NCBI RefSeq assembly: GCF_024294805.1
Contig: NZ_JANCLU010000019.1
Coordinates: 39,944-103,943 of the forward strand
From: Alsobacter ponti
GTDB taxonomy: Bacteria; Pseudomonadota; Alphaproteobacteria; Rhizobiales; Beijerinckiaceae
Direction: 5' to 3'
Length of the DNA: 64,000 nucleotides
Numbering within the stretch: position 1 is the stretch's first letter; the number at the start of each line of letters is the position of its first letter. Under the pieces are notes generated by a model. It was not told where the DNA came from and made no database searches. It worked only from the letters and a program-made list of their open reading frames with translations. Shown one piece after another: positions 53,502-62,791 of the stretch. The translations under genes and the position numbers were made by a program.

Positions 53502-53883
53502 TTATCTCCACGGCGGCGAACTTTGGAATAGAGTTGAGAAGGTCTCCACAAGTTATTGGCCTATAAGGCTCCGCACGTCCCCGGACCGGCGCAGCGGAGC
53601 GGAACCGGATACGGGGCCCAGCGCAATTTGTCGCGCGTCAGCGCGTCCTTATCGGTTTCCCATTGAGCGCCGCTTCGCGGCATCATCCATGCGCTGGCCC
53701 CCGGATTCCCCTCCGCTTCGCTGCGGGGCTCCGGGGACGGGCGGACTGGCGTCCGCCCGTGTGACTCGCGGGCCTCCGGCCCGCCCGTTCCCGGACCGGT
53801 GGAGCGCCAGCGGAACCGGAGCCGGGACCCCGCGCAATATGCCGCGCGTCAGCGCGTCCCTATAAGATGGCTCACTGCCCGCG
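53502..53883. repeat. Intergenic repeat block, inverted copy of the 46-kb family
   Basis: 53576-53706 is the reverse complement of module C at 46.3/46.6 kb: shared are GGCATCATCCATGCGCTGGC and GTCGCGCGTCAGCGCGTC. The palindrome GGGCGGACTGGCGTCCGCCC is at 53739-53758, and a second, more diverged C-type segment runs from about 53786 to 53861. The block ends just before the histidine kinase stop. The left end (53502-53575) is locally AT-rich, unlike the repeat. No gene is seen. Confidence 0.8.
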
Positions 53884-56010
53884 CTACTGCGCGGCGGCGA
53901 CGGCGCGGGGGCCGAGCAGGCGGTCGATGGCGCGGGCGAGGTCTTCCTGGCGGTAGGGCTTGGCGAGGCGCGGCAGGTCGAGGCGGCCCGCTCCGCCGAT
54001 CTCCGACTGGCCGCTGGTGATGAGGATGGGCAGGTCCGGCCACGAGGCGCGGATGCGCTCGGCGAGCTGCAGGCCGTTCATGCCGGGCATCGAGAAGTCG
54101 GACACCACGAGATCGAAGGGTTCGTCGCCGCCCAGCAGTTCCAGCGCGCGCGCGCCCGATTCCGCCTGGGTGACGTGGTGCTCCAGGTCCTCCAGCATGG
54201 CCGCCGTGCTGAGCATGACCAGCGGATCGTCCTCCACCAGCAGCACGCGGTAGCCCCGCGCGGCGCCATGGGGCTGTTCCGCCTGCGGCTCGGCGGAGCG
54301 CGGCTCGGCCTGGGCGCGCGGCAGCCAGAGTTCCACGGTCGTGCCGTGGCCGGCGAGGCTGAGCAGGCGCATCGCGCCGCCCGACTGCACCGCGAAGCCG
54401 TGCGCCATCGACAGGCCGAGCCCGGTGCCCTTGCCAACGCCCTTGGTGGTGAAGAACGGCTCCGCCGCGAGCGCCAGCGTCGCCTCGTCCATGCCCACGC
54501 CGGTATCGGTGACGCGGATGCAGACATAGGAGCCCGGCGCGAGCGCCAGCGCGTTGGACGCGCCGACGGTTTCCTCGCGCGCCGAGATGCCGATGCGGCC
54601 GCCCTCCGGCATGGCGTCGCGCGCGTTCACCGCGAGGTTGAGCAGCGTCAGCTCGAGCTGGTGGGGGTCGACCCGCACGGGCGGCAGGCCCGGCGGAAAG
54701 GCGGCGTCGATCTGGACGGCGTGGCCGATGGAGCGGCGCATGAGATCGCCCATGCTGCGCACGAGCTGCGCGACGTCGACCACGTCGGGCGCGAGGTCCT
54801 GCTTGCGCGCGAAGGCCAGCAGGCGCTGGGTCAAGGACGCGCCGCGCTGCGCGCCCTGCAGGGCCGTTTCCAGCAGCCGCGAGACGCGTGCGTCGGGCTG
54901 CATGCGCTTTCGCGCCAGCTCGAGGTTGCCGATGATGACGGCGAGCAGGTTGTTGAAGTCGTGCGCGATGCCGCCGGTGAGCTGGCCGATGCTCTCCATC
55001 TTCTGCGATTGCAGAAGGCGCTGCTCGGCGGCGAGGCGCTGGCTGGTTTCCTCTTGCAGCCGCCGCAGCGCGAGCTGTTCCGCGCCGAAGCGGCGCAGCG
55101 CCATGCTGGAGACGCCGACCAGCGTCAGCGAGGCGGCCAGCGCCACAAGGCCGTAGAGCTTGAGATTGTTCCACCACGCGTCCAGCACGCTGGACACGTC
55201 GCGAGCGAACACGACAAAGACGGGGTAGGGGGCCACGCGGCGGGTGGCGAACAGGCGGTCGACGCCGTCGATCATCGACACGACGCGCCCTTCCTGCCGG
55301 TCCGGCGCGTCGGTGAAGGCGCTGACCTTGGCCATCTCTCCTGAAGGCAGCGGCGGGTCGCGCACCAGCACCGTGCCGTCGCGCCGCACCAGTGTGGCGG
55401 CGTGGCCGCCGGCCGGCGCCATCTCCTCGTAGAAGCGCGCGAAGTAGTCGGGGCTCAGCGCCACGTGGATGGTGCCGTCGAAACGGCCGTCCGGCGTCGA
55501 GCGCCGGCGGCTCATGGCGAAGGACGGCGTGCGGGTGGCGCGGCCGGTGAACGGCAGGCTGATATAGGTGCCGGCGTTGCGTTCGACCTGCGCCCGGAAG
55601 AAGTCGCGGTCGGCGATGTTGACCTTGCGGTCCCAGTCCTGGCTGCCGGCCCGCACGACGCCATCCTTGTCGGCGATCCAGATCGACACCGCCTGGGCGA
55701 GCGGCCGCTTCAATGCGCGCAGGAAGTCGCTGGTCTCGGGGGCCGAGATCTGGTCCCAGCTCTGGTCGCGGATGCGGTCGTCGACCCGCGACAGCACGAG
55801 GTCGATCGTGTCGAGCACCTTGGCCGCATGCTCGTGCATGGCGGCGGCGGTACGCACGGTGGCCTCCTGCCCGGCGCGCAAGGTTTCGAGCCGGTTCGAG
55901 TAGGCCGCGCCGACGAACACCACGGCGGGAACCAGCAGTGCGGCGGCGAGCACCACCTGGAACACGCGCGTGGCGGAGCTGGGCGGGCCCGGCGACACGA
56001 CGGGCGTCAA
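53884..56010 (-). CDS. Hybrid sensor histidine kinase with periplasmic sensor and receiver domain
   Basis: A 708-residue membrane kinase. TM1 is at about residues 17-37 and TM2 at about 285-303; between them is a periplasmic sensor of dCache type (WIADKDGVVRAGSQDWDRKVNIADRDFF). Then HisKA with the phospho-acceptor His350 in IGQLTGGIAHDFNNLLA, a GHKL ATPase (VNARDAMPEGG, TDTGVGMDE, GKGTGLGLSMAHGF), and a C-terminal receiver with Asp638 in VVSDFSMPGMNG. So it can pass phosphate internally and to an unknown partner. The start appears to be TTG; a GTG 12 bases later is possible. The signal is unknown. A TetR-like operator lies 237 bases upstream. Confidence 0.93.
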   Translation of the reverse strand: MTPVVSPGPPSSATRVFQVVLAAALLVPAVVFVGAAYSNRLETLRAGQEATVRTAAAMHEHAAKVLDTIDLVLSRVDDRIRDQSWDQISAPETSDFLRALKRPLAQAVSIWIADKDGVVRAGSQDWDRKVNIADRDFFRAQVERNAGTYISLPFTGRATRTPSFAMSRRRSTPDGRFDGTIHVALSPDYFARFYEEMAPAGGHAATLVRRDGTVLVRDPPLPSGEMAKVSAFTDAPDRQEGRVVSMIDGVDRLFATRRVAPYPVFVVFARDVSSVLDAWWNNLKLYGLVALAASLTLVGVSSMALRRFGAEQLALRRLQEETSQRLAAEQRLLQSQKMESIGQLTGGIAHDFNNLLAVIIGNLELARKRMQPDARVSRLLETALQGAQRGASLTQRLLAFARKQDLAPDVVDVAQLVRSMGDLMRRSIGHAVQIDAAFPPGLPPVRVDPHQLELTLLNLAVNARDAMPEGGRIGISAREETVGASNALALAPGSYVCIRVTDTGVGMDEATLALAAEPFFTTKGVGKGTGLGLSMAHGFAVQSGGAMRLLSLAGHGTTVELWLPRAQAEPRSAEPQAEQPHGAARGYRVLLVEDDPLVMLSTAAMLEDLEHHVTQAESGARALELLGGDEPFDLVVSDFSMPGMNGLQLAERIRASWPDLPILITSGQSEIGGAGRLDLPRLAKPYRQEDLARAIDRLLGPRAVAAAQ

Positions 56011-56357
56011 CGGCGCGCGCCTTCGGCCGCCCGCGGAACAGCCCGGTCCCTACCTGGCCGCTCTAGCGCCATCTGGAAAAGCTGAAACATCGCGGCGCCG
56101 GTCGTCGGAAACAGAATAATCCCAACGCGCGGAGGGGGAGATGGTTCCCTCGAAGTGCGGGCTCCCGGCCCGGATTCCCGGGGGGGACCGGCGTCCGCCC
56201 TTTGGGGTTGCGGGCGCGGCGGGCGCATTAAAAAACGCGCAGTTGTCATAACCGGACGGTTACAAGAGCCGTCCGGAAAGGGCGTTTCGCCGGCATTGAC
56301 GCCCGACCTGGACGCCCGATTGGGACCCCGCCTCGAGGGCCCGCCTTTCGGGCGGTC
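56011..56357. promoter_or_regulatory. 347-bp intergenic region between histidine kinase and tetR
   Basis: Upstream of the leftward kinase and downstream of leftward tetR. It contains the operator-like site at 56247-56266, a weak remnant of the palindrome (56181-56200, GGGGGGACCGGCGTCCGCCC), and an AT-run (TTAAAAAACGCGC at 56228). CCGGACGG-N9-CCGTCCGG at 56252-56276 could also form a hairpin and serve as tetR terminator. No gene found. Confidence 0.5.
56247..56266. promoter_or_regulatory. Candidate TetR operator 1 (histidine kinase side)
   Basis: CATAACCGGACGGTTACAAG contains the palindrome TAACCG-GA-CGGTTA. It matches 17 of 20 bases of the site at 57222-57241 in front of the sugar transporter operon. 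The location upstream of the kinase suggests that the same regulator controls both. Caution: the site overlaps a hairpin that could be a terminator for tetR. Confidence 0.55.
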
Positions 56358-57032
56358 TCAGGGCCGCAGGTAGGAGAGAACCACGTCGACCACGTGTTCG
56401 CCCCAGGCGTCCAGCTCGGCCGGCGCGGCGAGGTCGCGGCCGAACACGGTGGAGAGCGTATAGCGGTTCGAGAGATAGAAAAAGCCCAGGCTTGCGATCG
56501 TGATGTAGACCTTCACCGGCTCCGCGTCGCGGCGGAACACGCCGTCCTTCGCGCCCTTCTCCAGCAGGTCCTTGATCATCGCGACCAGAGGCGAGTGCAG
56601 GTTGAAGATGCGCGCCGAGCGCTTCAGGAACTTGGCTTTGTTGAGGTTCTCCGTGCCGAGCAGGCTCAGGAATTCGGGGTGGTCGATGAAGTAGCGCCAG
56701 GTGAACAGCGCCAGCTCGCGCATGCCCTCGCGCGGGCTCTTCTCGGTGAGCCGCAGCCGCGCCTCGGCGGCGCGGATCGCCACGTAGGCGCTTTCCAGCA
56801 CCGCCAGGTACAGCGCCTCCTTGTCCCCGAAATAGTGGTAGAGCATGCGCTTGTTGGCGCCCGCCCGCTTGGCGATGGCGTCGACGCGCGCGCCGCCGAA
56901 GCCCTTGTCCATGAACTCGCGCGTGGCGGCCTGCAGAATGGCCGCGCTGGTGCGCTCGGGATCGCGCACCCCTTTCTCCCGGCGGATCACCGGCCGCATC
57001 CTCGGGGTCCCCGGTGCTGACGTCTCGGACAC
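56358..57032 (-). CDS. TetR/AcrR family transcriptional regulator
   Basis: A 224-residue repressor. N-terminal TetR HTH (about residues 20-65): RTSAAILQAATREFMDKGFGG, VDAIAKRAGANKRMLYHYFGDKEALYLAVL, the canonical pattern. The remaining helical domain (YFIDHPEFLSLLGTENLNKA, DGVFRRDAEPVKVYITIASLGFFYLSNRYTLSTVFGRDL) is a ligand-binding domain of the RutR/AcrR type. The GTG start (MSETSAPGTPRMRPV) has AGGAG eight bases upstream; ATG 56999 is an alternative, 11 codons shorter. It is divergent from the sugar ABC transporter operon, with an operator-like palindrome in the gap, so it probably represses that operon and is induced by the sugar or a metabolite. Confidence 0.92.
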   Translation of the reverse strand: MSETSAPGTPRMRPVIRREKGVRDPERTSAAILQAATREFMDKGFGGARVDAIAKRAGANKRMLYHYFGDKEALYLAVLESAYVAIRAAEARLRLTEKSPREGMRELALFTWRYFIDHPEFLSLLGTENLNKAKFLKRSARIFNLHSPLVAMIKDLLEKGAKDGVFRRDAEPVKVYITIASLGFFYLSNRYTLSTVFGRDLAAPAELDAWGEHVVDVVLSYLRP

Positions 57033-57221
57033 GCCTGTGCTCCTGTGGCCGCCTTCGCGGGCGGCGTCTCTATCGCCGCGGGGGCCGGCGCTTGCCCAAT
57101 CCTGACCGCTTCGCCGGGGCGTCGCGGCCTCTCGTTTCCTCTCGTGCCCCGCCGCCGTTCCCGCCGCCATCCGGCGGCCTCCCAGCCTTCAGGTTGACTC
57201 CGCGAACGAGCACTTGTACGA

Positions 57222-57241
57222 CATAACCATACAGTTACAAG
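57222..57241. promoter_or_regulatory. Candidate TetR operator 2 (transporter side)
   Basis: CATAACCATACAGTTACAAG contains the half-symmetric core TAAC-N6-GTTA and lies in the divergent gap between tetR and the sugar transporter operon, 55 bases before the leader ORF. The flanks CTTGTA...TACAAG (57213 and 57236) add outer symmetry. It matches operator 1 at 17 of 20 positions. Binding by the adjacent TetR is inferred from position and symmetry. Confidence 0.65.
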
Positions 57242-57296
57242 CCGCCGCACGGCAAGTCCCGCGGCGTCGAGGGGGAAGCGAAGGGAGCAGGCGACC

Positions 57297-57395
57297 ATGA
57301 CAGGCGCAATCCATGCGATCCGCGAGCCCTTGCCGCGCGGCCTCGCCATCCCCGTCCATCCGTCGACGCCTTGTTGCGAGGGGGTCGCGCCGTGA
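57297..57395 (+). CDS. Candidate 32-residue leader ORF coupled to the permease
   Basis: Reads MTGAIHAIREPLPRGLAIPV and ends PCCEGVAP. GGGAG lies nine bases before the ATG. Its stop overlaps the permease's GTG start in a GTGA junction, the form typical of translational coupling. No family or hydrophobic segment is seen. It may be a leader that lets ribosomes reload at the permease start, or a chance frame. Only its RBS and overlap support it. Confidence 0.45.
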   Translation: MTGAIHAIREPLPRGLAIPVHPSTPCCEGVAP

Positions 57396-58324
57396 CCTTG
57401 GCCGTGCGCGAAAGCGCGCCGGCGACCTCTCGCCGCATCGCCCGCAAGGTGCTTGGGCATGACGCCGGGGCCTATCTCTTCCTCGCCCCGTGGCTGATCG
57501 GCATCTTCGTGCTGACCGTCGGGCCGGCGCTCGGCTCGCTCTATCTCTCCTTCACGCGGTTCGACCTCATCACCGAGCCGCGCTTCGTCGGCCTCGCCAA
57601 CTATACGCGCATCTTCACCAACGACGCCAAGTTCCTGGCGGCGATGAAGGTGACCTTCACCTACGTGCTGCTCGCCGTGCCGCTGAAGCTGATCTTCGCG
57701 CTGTCGGTGGCGATCGTGCTCAACAAGGGGCTGCGCGGGCTCACCGTCTATCGCGCGCTGTTCTACCTGCCGTCGCTGCTCGGCGGCAGCGTCGCCATTG
57801 CGGTGCTGTGGCGCAAGATCTTCGCCAAGGATGGCCTGTTCAACGACGTGCTGTCGACCTTCGGCATCGACGGCGTGAGCTGGATCGGCGACCCCGACTA
57901 CGCGCTCTACACGCTCGTCGTGCTCAGCATCTGGCAGTTCGGCTCGCCGATGATCATCTTCCTCGCCGGGCTGCGGCAGATCCCGCAGGACCTCTACGAG
58001 GCCGCCAGCCTCGACGGCGCCAGCAAGCGCCGGCAGTTCTGGAAGATCACGCTGCCTTTGCTGACGCCGATCATCTTCTTCAACGCCATCATTCAGACCA
58101 TCGAGGCGTTCAAGGCGTTCACGCCGGCCTTCATCATCTCCGAGGGCACGGGCGGGCCGGTGAACTCGACGCTGTTCTACACGCTCTACCTCTTCCAGGA
58201 GGCATTCAGCTATTTCCGCATGGGGTACGCCTCGGCGCTGGCCTGGATCCTGCTCGTCATCATCGCCTGCTTCACGGCGGTGTCGTTCATCTCCGCGCGC
58301 TACTGGGTGCACTATGAAGAGTGA
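57392..58324 (+). CDS. Sugar ABC transporter permease 1 (MalF/UgpA type)
   Basis: Inner-membrane channel subunit of a CUT1-type sugar or polyol importer. The 310-residue protein has six membrane helices (LFLAPWLIGIFVLTVGPALG first) and the EAA loop that contacts the ATPase: DLYEAASLDGASKRRQFWKI (EAAxxDGA...). The GTG start has GAGGGGG upstream and overlaps the leader ORF. It overlaps the second permease gene by 11 bases. With the second permease, ATPase and binding protein it forms a complete transporter, probably controlled by the divergent TetR protein. The sugar is not identifiable from sequence. Confidence 0.94.
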   Translation: MTLAVRESAPATSRRIARKVLGHDAGAYLFLAPWLIGIFVLTVGPALGSLYLSFTRFDLITEPRFVGLANYTRIFTNDAKFLAAMKVTFTYVLLAVPLKLIFALSVAIVLNKGLRGLTVYRALFYLPSLLGGSVAIAVLWRKIFAKDGLFNDVLSTFGIDGVSWIGDPDYALYTLVVLSIWQFGSPMIIFLAGLRQIPQDLYEAASLDGASKRRQFWKITLPLLTPIIFFNAIIQTIEAFKAFTPAFIISEGTGGPVNSTLFYTLYLFQEAFSYFRMGYASALAWILLVIIACFTAVSFISARYWVHYEE

Positions 58325-59186
58325 CGCCGCCGCCCACGTGCCGGGCACGCCGCGGCGCGGCGCGTTCGGCTCTCTCGCCACCCACGCCGTGCTGATCGGC
58401 GTGTCGCTGGTGATGGTCTATCCGCTGCTGTGGATGATCGCGAGCTCGCTCAAGCCCGACAGCGAGATCTTCAACTCCGCCTCGATCTTCCCCGCCCATC
58501 CCAACCTCAGCGCCTACGCGCGCGGCTGGTACGGGCTGAAGGTGAGCTTCGGCAAGTTCTTCACCAACTCGGCGGTGATCGCCGTGCTGGCGGTGATCGG
58601 CAACGTGATGTCGTGCTCGCTGGCCGCCTACGCCTTCGCGCGGCTGCGCTTCCGGGGGCGCAATTTCTGGTTCGCGATCATGCTCGGCACGCTGATGCTG
58701 CCGTACCACGTGACGCTGATCCCCCAATACGTGCTGTTCCTCAACCTGGGCTGGGTCGACACCTTCCTGCCGCTGGTCGTGCCGAAGTTCCTCGCCGCCG
58801 ACGCCTTCTTCATCTTCCTGATGGTGCAGTTCTTCCGCGGCATCCCGCGCGAGCTGGACGAGGCGGCGATCATGGACGGCTGCGGGCCGTGGCGGATCTA
58901 CTGGAAGATCATGCTGCCGCTGGCCGTGCCGGCGCTGGCGACCGCGGCGGTGTTCTCGTTCATCTGGACGTGGGACGACTTCTTCGCGCCGCTGATCTAC
59001 CTGAACGACATGGAGTCCTACACCTTCCAGGTCGGCCTGCGGACCTTCGTGGACTCCAGCGGCCAGTCGGACTGGAGCGGCCTGTTCGCCATGTCGGTGG
59101 TGGGGCTGGTGCCGATCTTCGTCATGTTCATCTTCTTCCAGCGCCTGCTGATCGATGGCATCGCCACGACGGGCATGAAGCGCTGA
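58314..59186 (+). CDS. Sugar ABC transporter permease 2 (MalG/UgpE type)
   Basis: Second channel subunit of the CUT1 importer. The 290-residue protein has six hydrophobic segments (LATHAVLIGVSLVMVYPLLW, VIAVLAVIGNVMSCSLAAYAFA) and the EAA loop ELDEAAIMDGCGPWRIYWKI. The start MKSDAAAHVPG overlaps the end of permease 1 by 11 bases, so the two are translated together. It ends 34 bases before the ATPase. Family features are complete. Confidence 0.94.
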   Translation: MKSDAAAHVPGTPRRGAFGSLATHAVLIGVSLVMVYPLLWMIASSLKPDSEIFNSASIFPAHPNLSAYARGWYGLKVSFGKFFTNSAVIAVLAVIGNVMSCSLAAYAFARLRFRGRNFWFAIMLGTLMLPYHVTLIPQYVLFLNLGWVDTFLPLVVPKFLAADAFFIFLMVQFFRGIPRELDEAAIMDGCGPWRIYWKIMLPLAVPALATAAVFSFIWTWDDFFAPLIYLNDMESYTFQVGLRTFVDSSGQSDWSGLFAMSVVGLVPIFVMFIFFQRLLIDGIATTGMKR

Positions 59187-59220
59187 TCGCGCAGCGCCGC
59201 GAAGCAACGGGAGCGTCGCC

Positions 59221-60297
<1,077 letters not shown>

Positions 60298-60380
60298 CCG
60301 GCGCTTTCCGCTAGCATGCGGCCGGGCCCGGGCCTGGCCGTCCGAAGCCAACACCGCCGAGGGCGGGTAGGGAGGAAACC

Positions 60381-61673
60381 ATGGATATCACGATCGACCG
60401 CCGTTCACTGCTGAAAGCCGGCGCGGGCCTGGCCGCGCTGGGCGCCATGGGCGCGCCGTCCGCCTTCGCGCAGGCCGAGACGAAGCTGCGCATGTACTGG
60501 TGGGGCTCCAAGGAGCGCGCCGACCGCACCTTCGCCGCCAACAAGCTCTACACCGACAAGAACAAGAACGTCTCCATCGAAGGCGAGACGCTGGGCTGGA
60601 ACGACTACTGGACCAAGCTCGCCACGCAGGTCTCCGGCCGCAACGCGCCCGACCTGATCCAGATGGACTACCGCTACATCTTCGAGTACGCCCGCCGCGG
60701 CGCGCTGCTGAACTTCGATCCCTACATGGGCAAGGTCCTGCAGATCGAAGACTTCGGCAAGGAGGCGACCGACGCCGGCCGCGTCGACAACAAGCTGTTC
60801 GGCGTCAACCTCGGCATGAACTCGATGGTCACGCTGGTGAACCGCTCCGTGCTGGACCAGCTGGGCTTCAAGGCGCCGACAACGGAGACGACCTGGGCGC
60901 AATTCGCCGAGATGGCGGCCGAGATCACCAAGAAGGCCAACCGCCCCGGCTTCTTCGGCGTCTCCGACGCGAGCGGCTACGAGCCCGAGTTCGAGGCGTT
61001 CTGCCGCCAGCGCGGCAAGGCGCTCTACACCGCCGACGGCAAGCTCGCCTTCACCGCCGAGGATGCCGGCGCGTGGTTCGACATGTGGGACAAGATGCGC
61101 CAGGCCAAGGCCTGCGTGCCGCCGGACGTCCAGGCTCTCTACAAGAACTCCATCGACACCAGCCCGGTGACGCTCGGCAAGTCGGCCATCGACTTCGCAC
61201 ACTCCAACCAGCTCGTCGGCTTCCAGGCGCTCAACAAGGAGAAGGTCGGCATCGCCCCGCTGCCGAATGCCGGCGCGGGCGGCAAGCCCGGCCAGTACCT
61301 CAAGCCCTCGATGCTGTGGAGCGTCTCGGCGCAGTCCAAGAACCCCGAGGAAGCGGTGAAGATCGTCAACTTCTTCGTCGCCAGCCCCGAGGGCGCGGCC
61401 GCCATCGGCCTGGAGCGCGGCGTCCCGGCCTCGGCCAAGATCCGCGCCGCCCTGCTGCCGGAGCTCGACGCGCTGGGCAAGGAGACGGTCGACTACATCT
61501 CGCTGATGTCCAAGCATGTCGGCGCGCTGCCGCCGCCGCCGCCGAAGGGCGCGGGCGAGATCGAGTCCGTGCTGCGGCGTGTCTCCGAGGAGATCGCCTT
61601 CGGCAAGGTCAAGATCGCCGAGGGCGCCAAGAAGCTGGTCGCCGAGGCCGACGACATCCTGTCGCGCGGCTGA
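60381..61673 (+). CDS. Extracellular sugar-binding protein of the ABC transporter
   Basis: Periplasmic substrate-binding component (solute-binding family 1). The 430-residue protein has an N-terminal signal of Tat type: DRRSLLKAGAGLAALGAMGA with cleavage after AFAQA. The mature part has the typical Rossmann-like lobes (MYWWGSKERADRTFAANKLY, DLIQMDYRYIFEYARRGALL). Export by Tat would mean folding before export, as with some alphaproteobacterial binding proteins. GGAGG lies before the ATG. A strong hairpin follows the stop, which may keep this mRNA part abundant relative to downstream genes. The substrate is unknown; a sugar or polyol is likely. Confidence 0.93.
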   Translation: MDITIDRRSLLKAGAGLAALGAMGAPSAFAQAETKLRMYWWGSKERADRTFAANKLYTDKNKNVSIEGETLGWNDYWTKLATQVSGRNAPDLIQMDYRYIFEYARRGALLNFDPYMGKVLQIEDFGKEATDAGRVDNKLFGVNLGMNSMVTLVNRSVLDQLGFKAPTTETTWAQFAEMAAEITKKANRPGFFGVSDASGYEPEFEAFCRQRGKALYTADGKLAFTAEDAGAWFDMWDKMRQAKACVPPDVQALYKNSIDTSPVTLGKSAIDFAHSNQLVGFQALNKEKVGIAPLPNAGAGGKPGQYLKPSMLWSVSAQSKNPEEAVKIVNFFVASPEGAAAIGLERGVPASAKIRAALLPELDALGKETVDYISLMSKHVGALPPPPPKGAGEIESVLRRVSEEIAFGKVKIAEGAKKLVAEADDILSRG

Positions 61674-61692
61674 TCCCGGCCCGAGCATGACA

Positions 61693-61719
61693 AACGGCGG
61701 GCGCACAACGCCCGCCGTT
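61693..61719 (+). terminator. Hairpin between binding-protein gene and dehydrogenase genes
   Basis: Perfect 11-bp stem AACGGCGGGCG / CGCCCGCCGTT, loop CACAA, 17 bases after the stop. Only CCCTTTCCC follows, so it is probably leaky: an mRNA-stabilising or attenuating structure rather than a full stop, giving more binding protein than downstream enzymes. Confidence 0.6.
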
Positions 61720-61755
61720 CCCTTTCCCGCCGACGCCAACTTCCGGAAGAACCCC

Positions 61756-62781
61756 ATGAGCGCGCTTCGCTTCGCCGTCATCGGCATCAATCACGATCAC
61801 ATCAACGGCCAGACGAAGTGCATGCTGGACGCCGGGGCCGAGTTCGTCGGCTTCCACGCGCCGGAGGACGAACTTGCGGCGCAGTTCTCGGAGCGCTTCC
61901 CGGGCGTGCCGCGCATCGCCGACAAGCGCCGCATCCTGGAGGACAAGTCGATCCAGCTCGTGGTCAGCGCCTCCATCCTCGACGAGCGCGCCCCGCTCGG
62001 CATCGAGGTGATGCGCCACGGCAAGGACTTCATGTCCGACAAGCCCGGCATGGTGTCGCTGGAGCAGCTCGCCGAGGTGCGCAAGGTGCAGGCCGAGACG
62101 AAGCGGATCTATTCGATCTGCTACTCGGAGCATCTGGAGCAGCGCTCCACCGTGAAGGCCGGCGAGCTGGTCCATTCCGGCCGCATCGGCCGCGTCGTGC
62201 AGACGGTCGGGCTCGGCCCGCACCGCATCCGCAAGCCGCAGCGGCCCGAGTGGTTCTTCGACCGCAAGCGCTATGGCGGCGTCCTCACCGACATCGCCTC
62301 CCACCAGTTCGAGCAGTTCCTGTTCTTCACCGGGGCGGCCGACGCGCAGATCCTGTCGGCGACGGTCGGCAACCTCGCCAACCCCGACAAGCCCGGCCTG
62401 CAGGACTTCGGCGACGTCCACCTGCGCACCGGCGACATGACCGGCTACATCCGCGTCGACTGGTACACGCCGGACGGGCTGCCCGTGTGGGGCGACGGCC
62501 GCCTGACCATTCTGGGCACCGAGGGCTATGTCGAGCTGCGCAAATATGTCGACATCGCCGGCCGTCCGGGCGGCGACCACCTTTTCGTGGTCGATCGCAA
62601 CGGCATCGAGCACATCGACTGCTCGCAGGTGGACCTTCCCTACGGACGCCAGCTCGCCAACGACATCCTGAACCGCACCGAGACGGCGATGCCGCAGGCG
62701 CGCTGCTTCAAGGCGATGGAGCTGGCGCTCACCGCCCAGGCGATGGCCGAGAAGGCCGGCCCGCTGACCCCCGCCCGCTGA
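61756..62781 (+). CDS. Gfo/Idh/MocA family oxidoreductase 1
   Basis: A 341-residue NAD(P)-dependent sugar/polyol dehydrogenase-like protein. The N-terminal Rossmann fold opens FAVIGINHDHINGQTKCMLD, where the usual GxGxxG is replaced by GINHDH, so cofactor binding may be altered. DKPG (FMSDKPGMVSLEQLAEV) stands for the EKP motif. The C-terminal alpha/beta domain has VLTDIASHQFEQFLFFTGA with the likely catalytic His. GGAAGA precedes the ATG. It lies in the transporter operon and probably acts on the imported sugar. The reaction is not known. Confidence 0.9.
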   Translation: MSALRFAVIGINHDHINGQTKCMLDAGAEFVGFHAPEDELAAQFSERFPGVPRIADKRRILEDKSIQLVVSASILDERAPLGIEVMRHGKDFMSDKPGMVSLEQLAEVRKVQAETKRIYSICYSEHLEQRSTVKAGELVHSGRIGRVVQTVGLGPHRIRKPQRPEWFFDRKRYGGVLTDIASHQFEQFLFFTGAADAQILSATVGNLANPDKPGLQDFGDVHLRTGDMTGYIRVDWYTPDGLPVWGDGRLTILGTEGYVELRKYVDIAGRPGGDHLFVVDRNGIEHIDCSQVDLPYGRQLANDILNRTETAMPQARCFKAMELALTAQAMAEKAGPLTPAR

Positions 62782-62791
62782 GGAGGCCCAC

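Noticed and set aside
56007-56249. 80-codon minus-strand frame before the histidine kinase
   Set aside because: Pro/Arg-rich and partly translated from a repeat remnant; no RBS.
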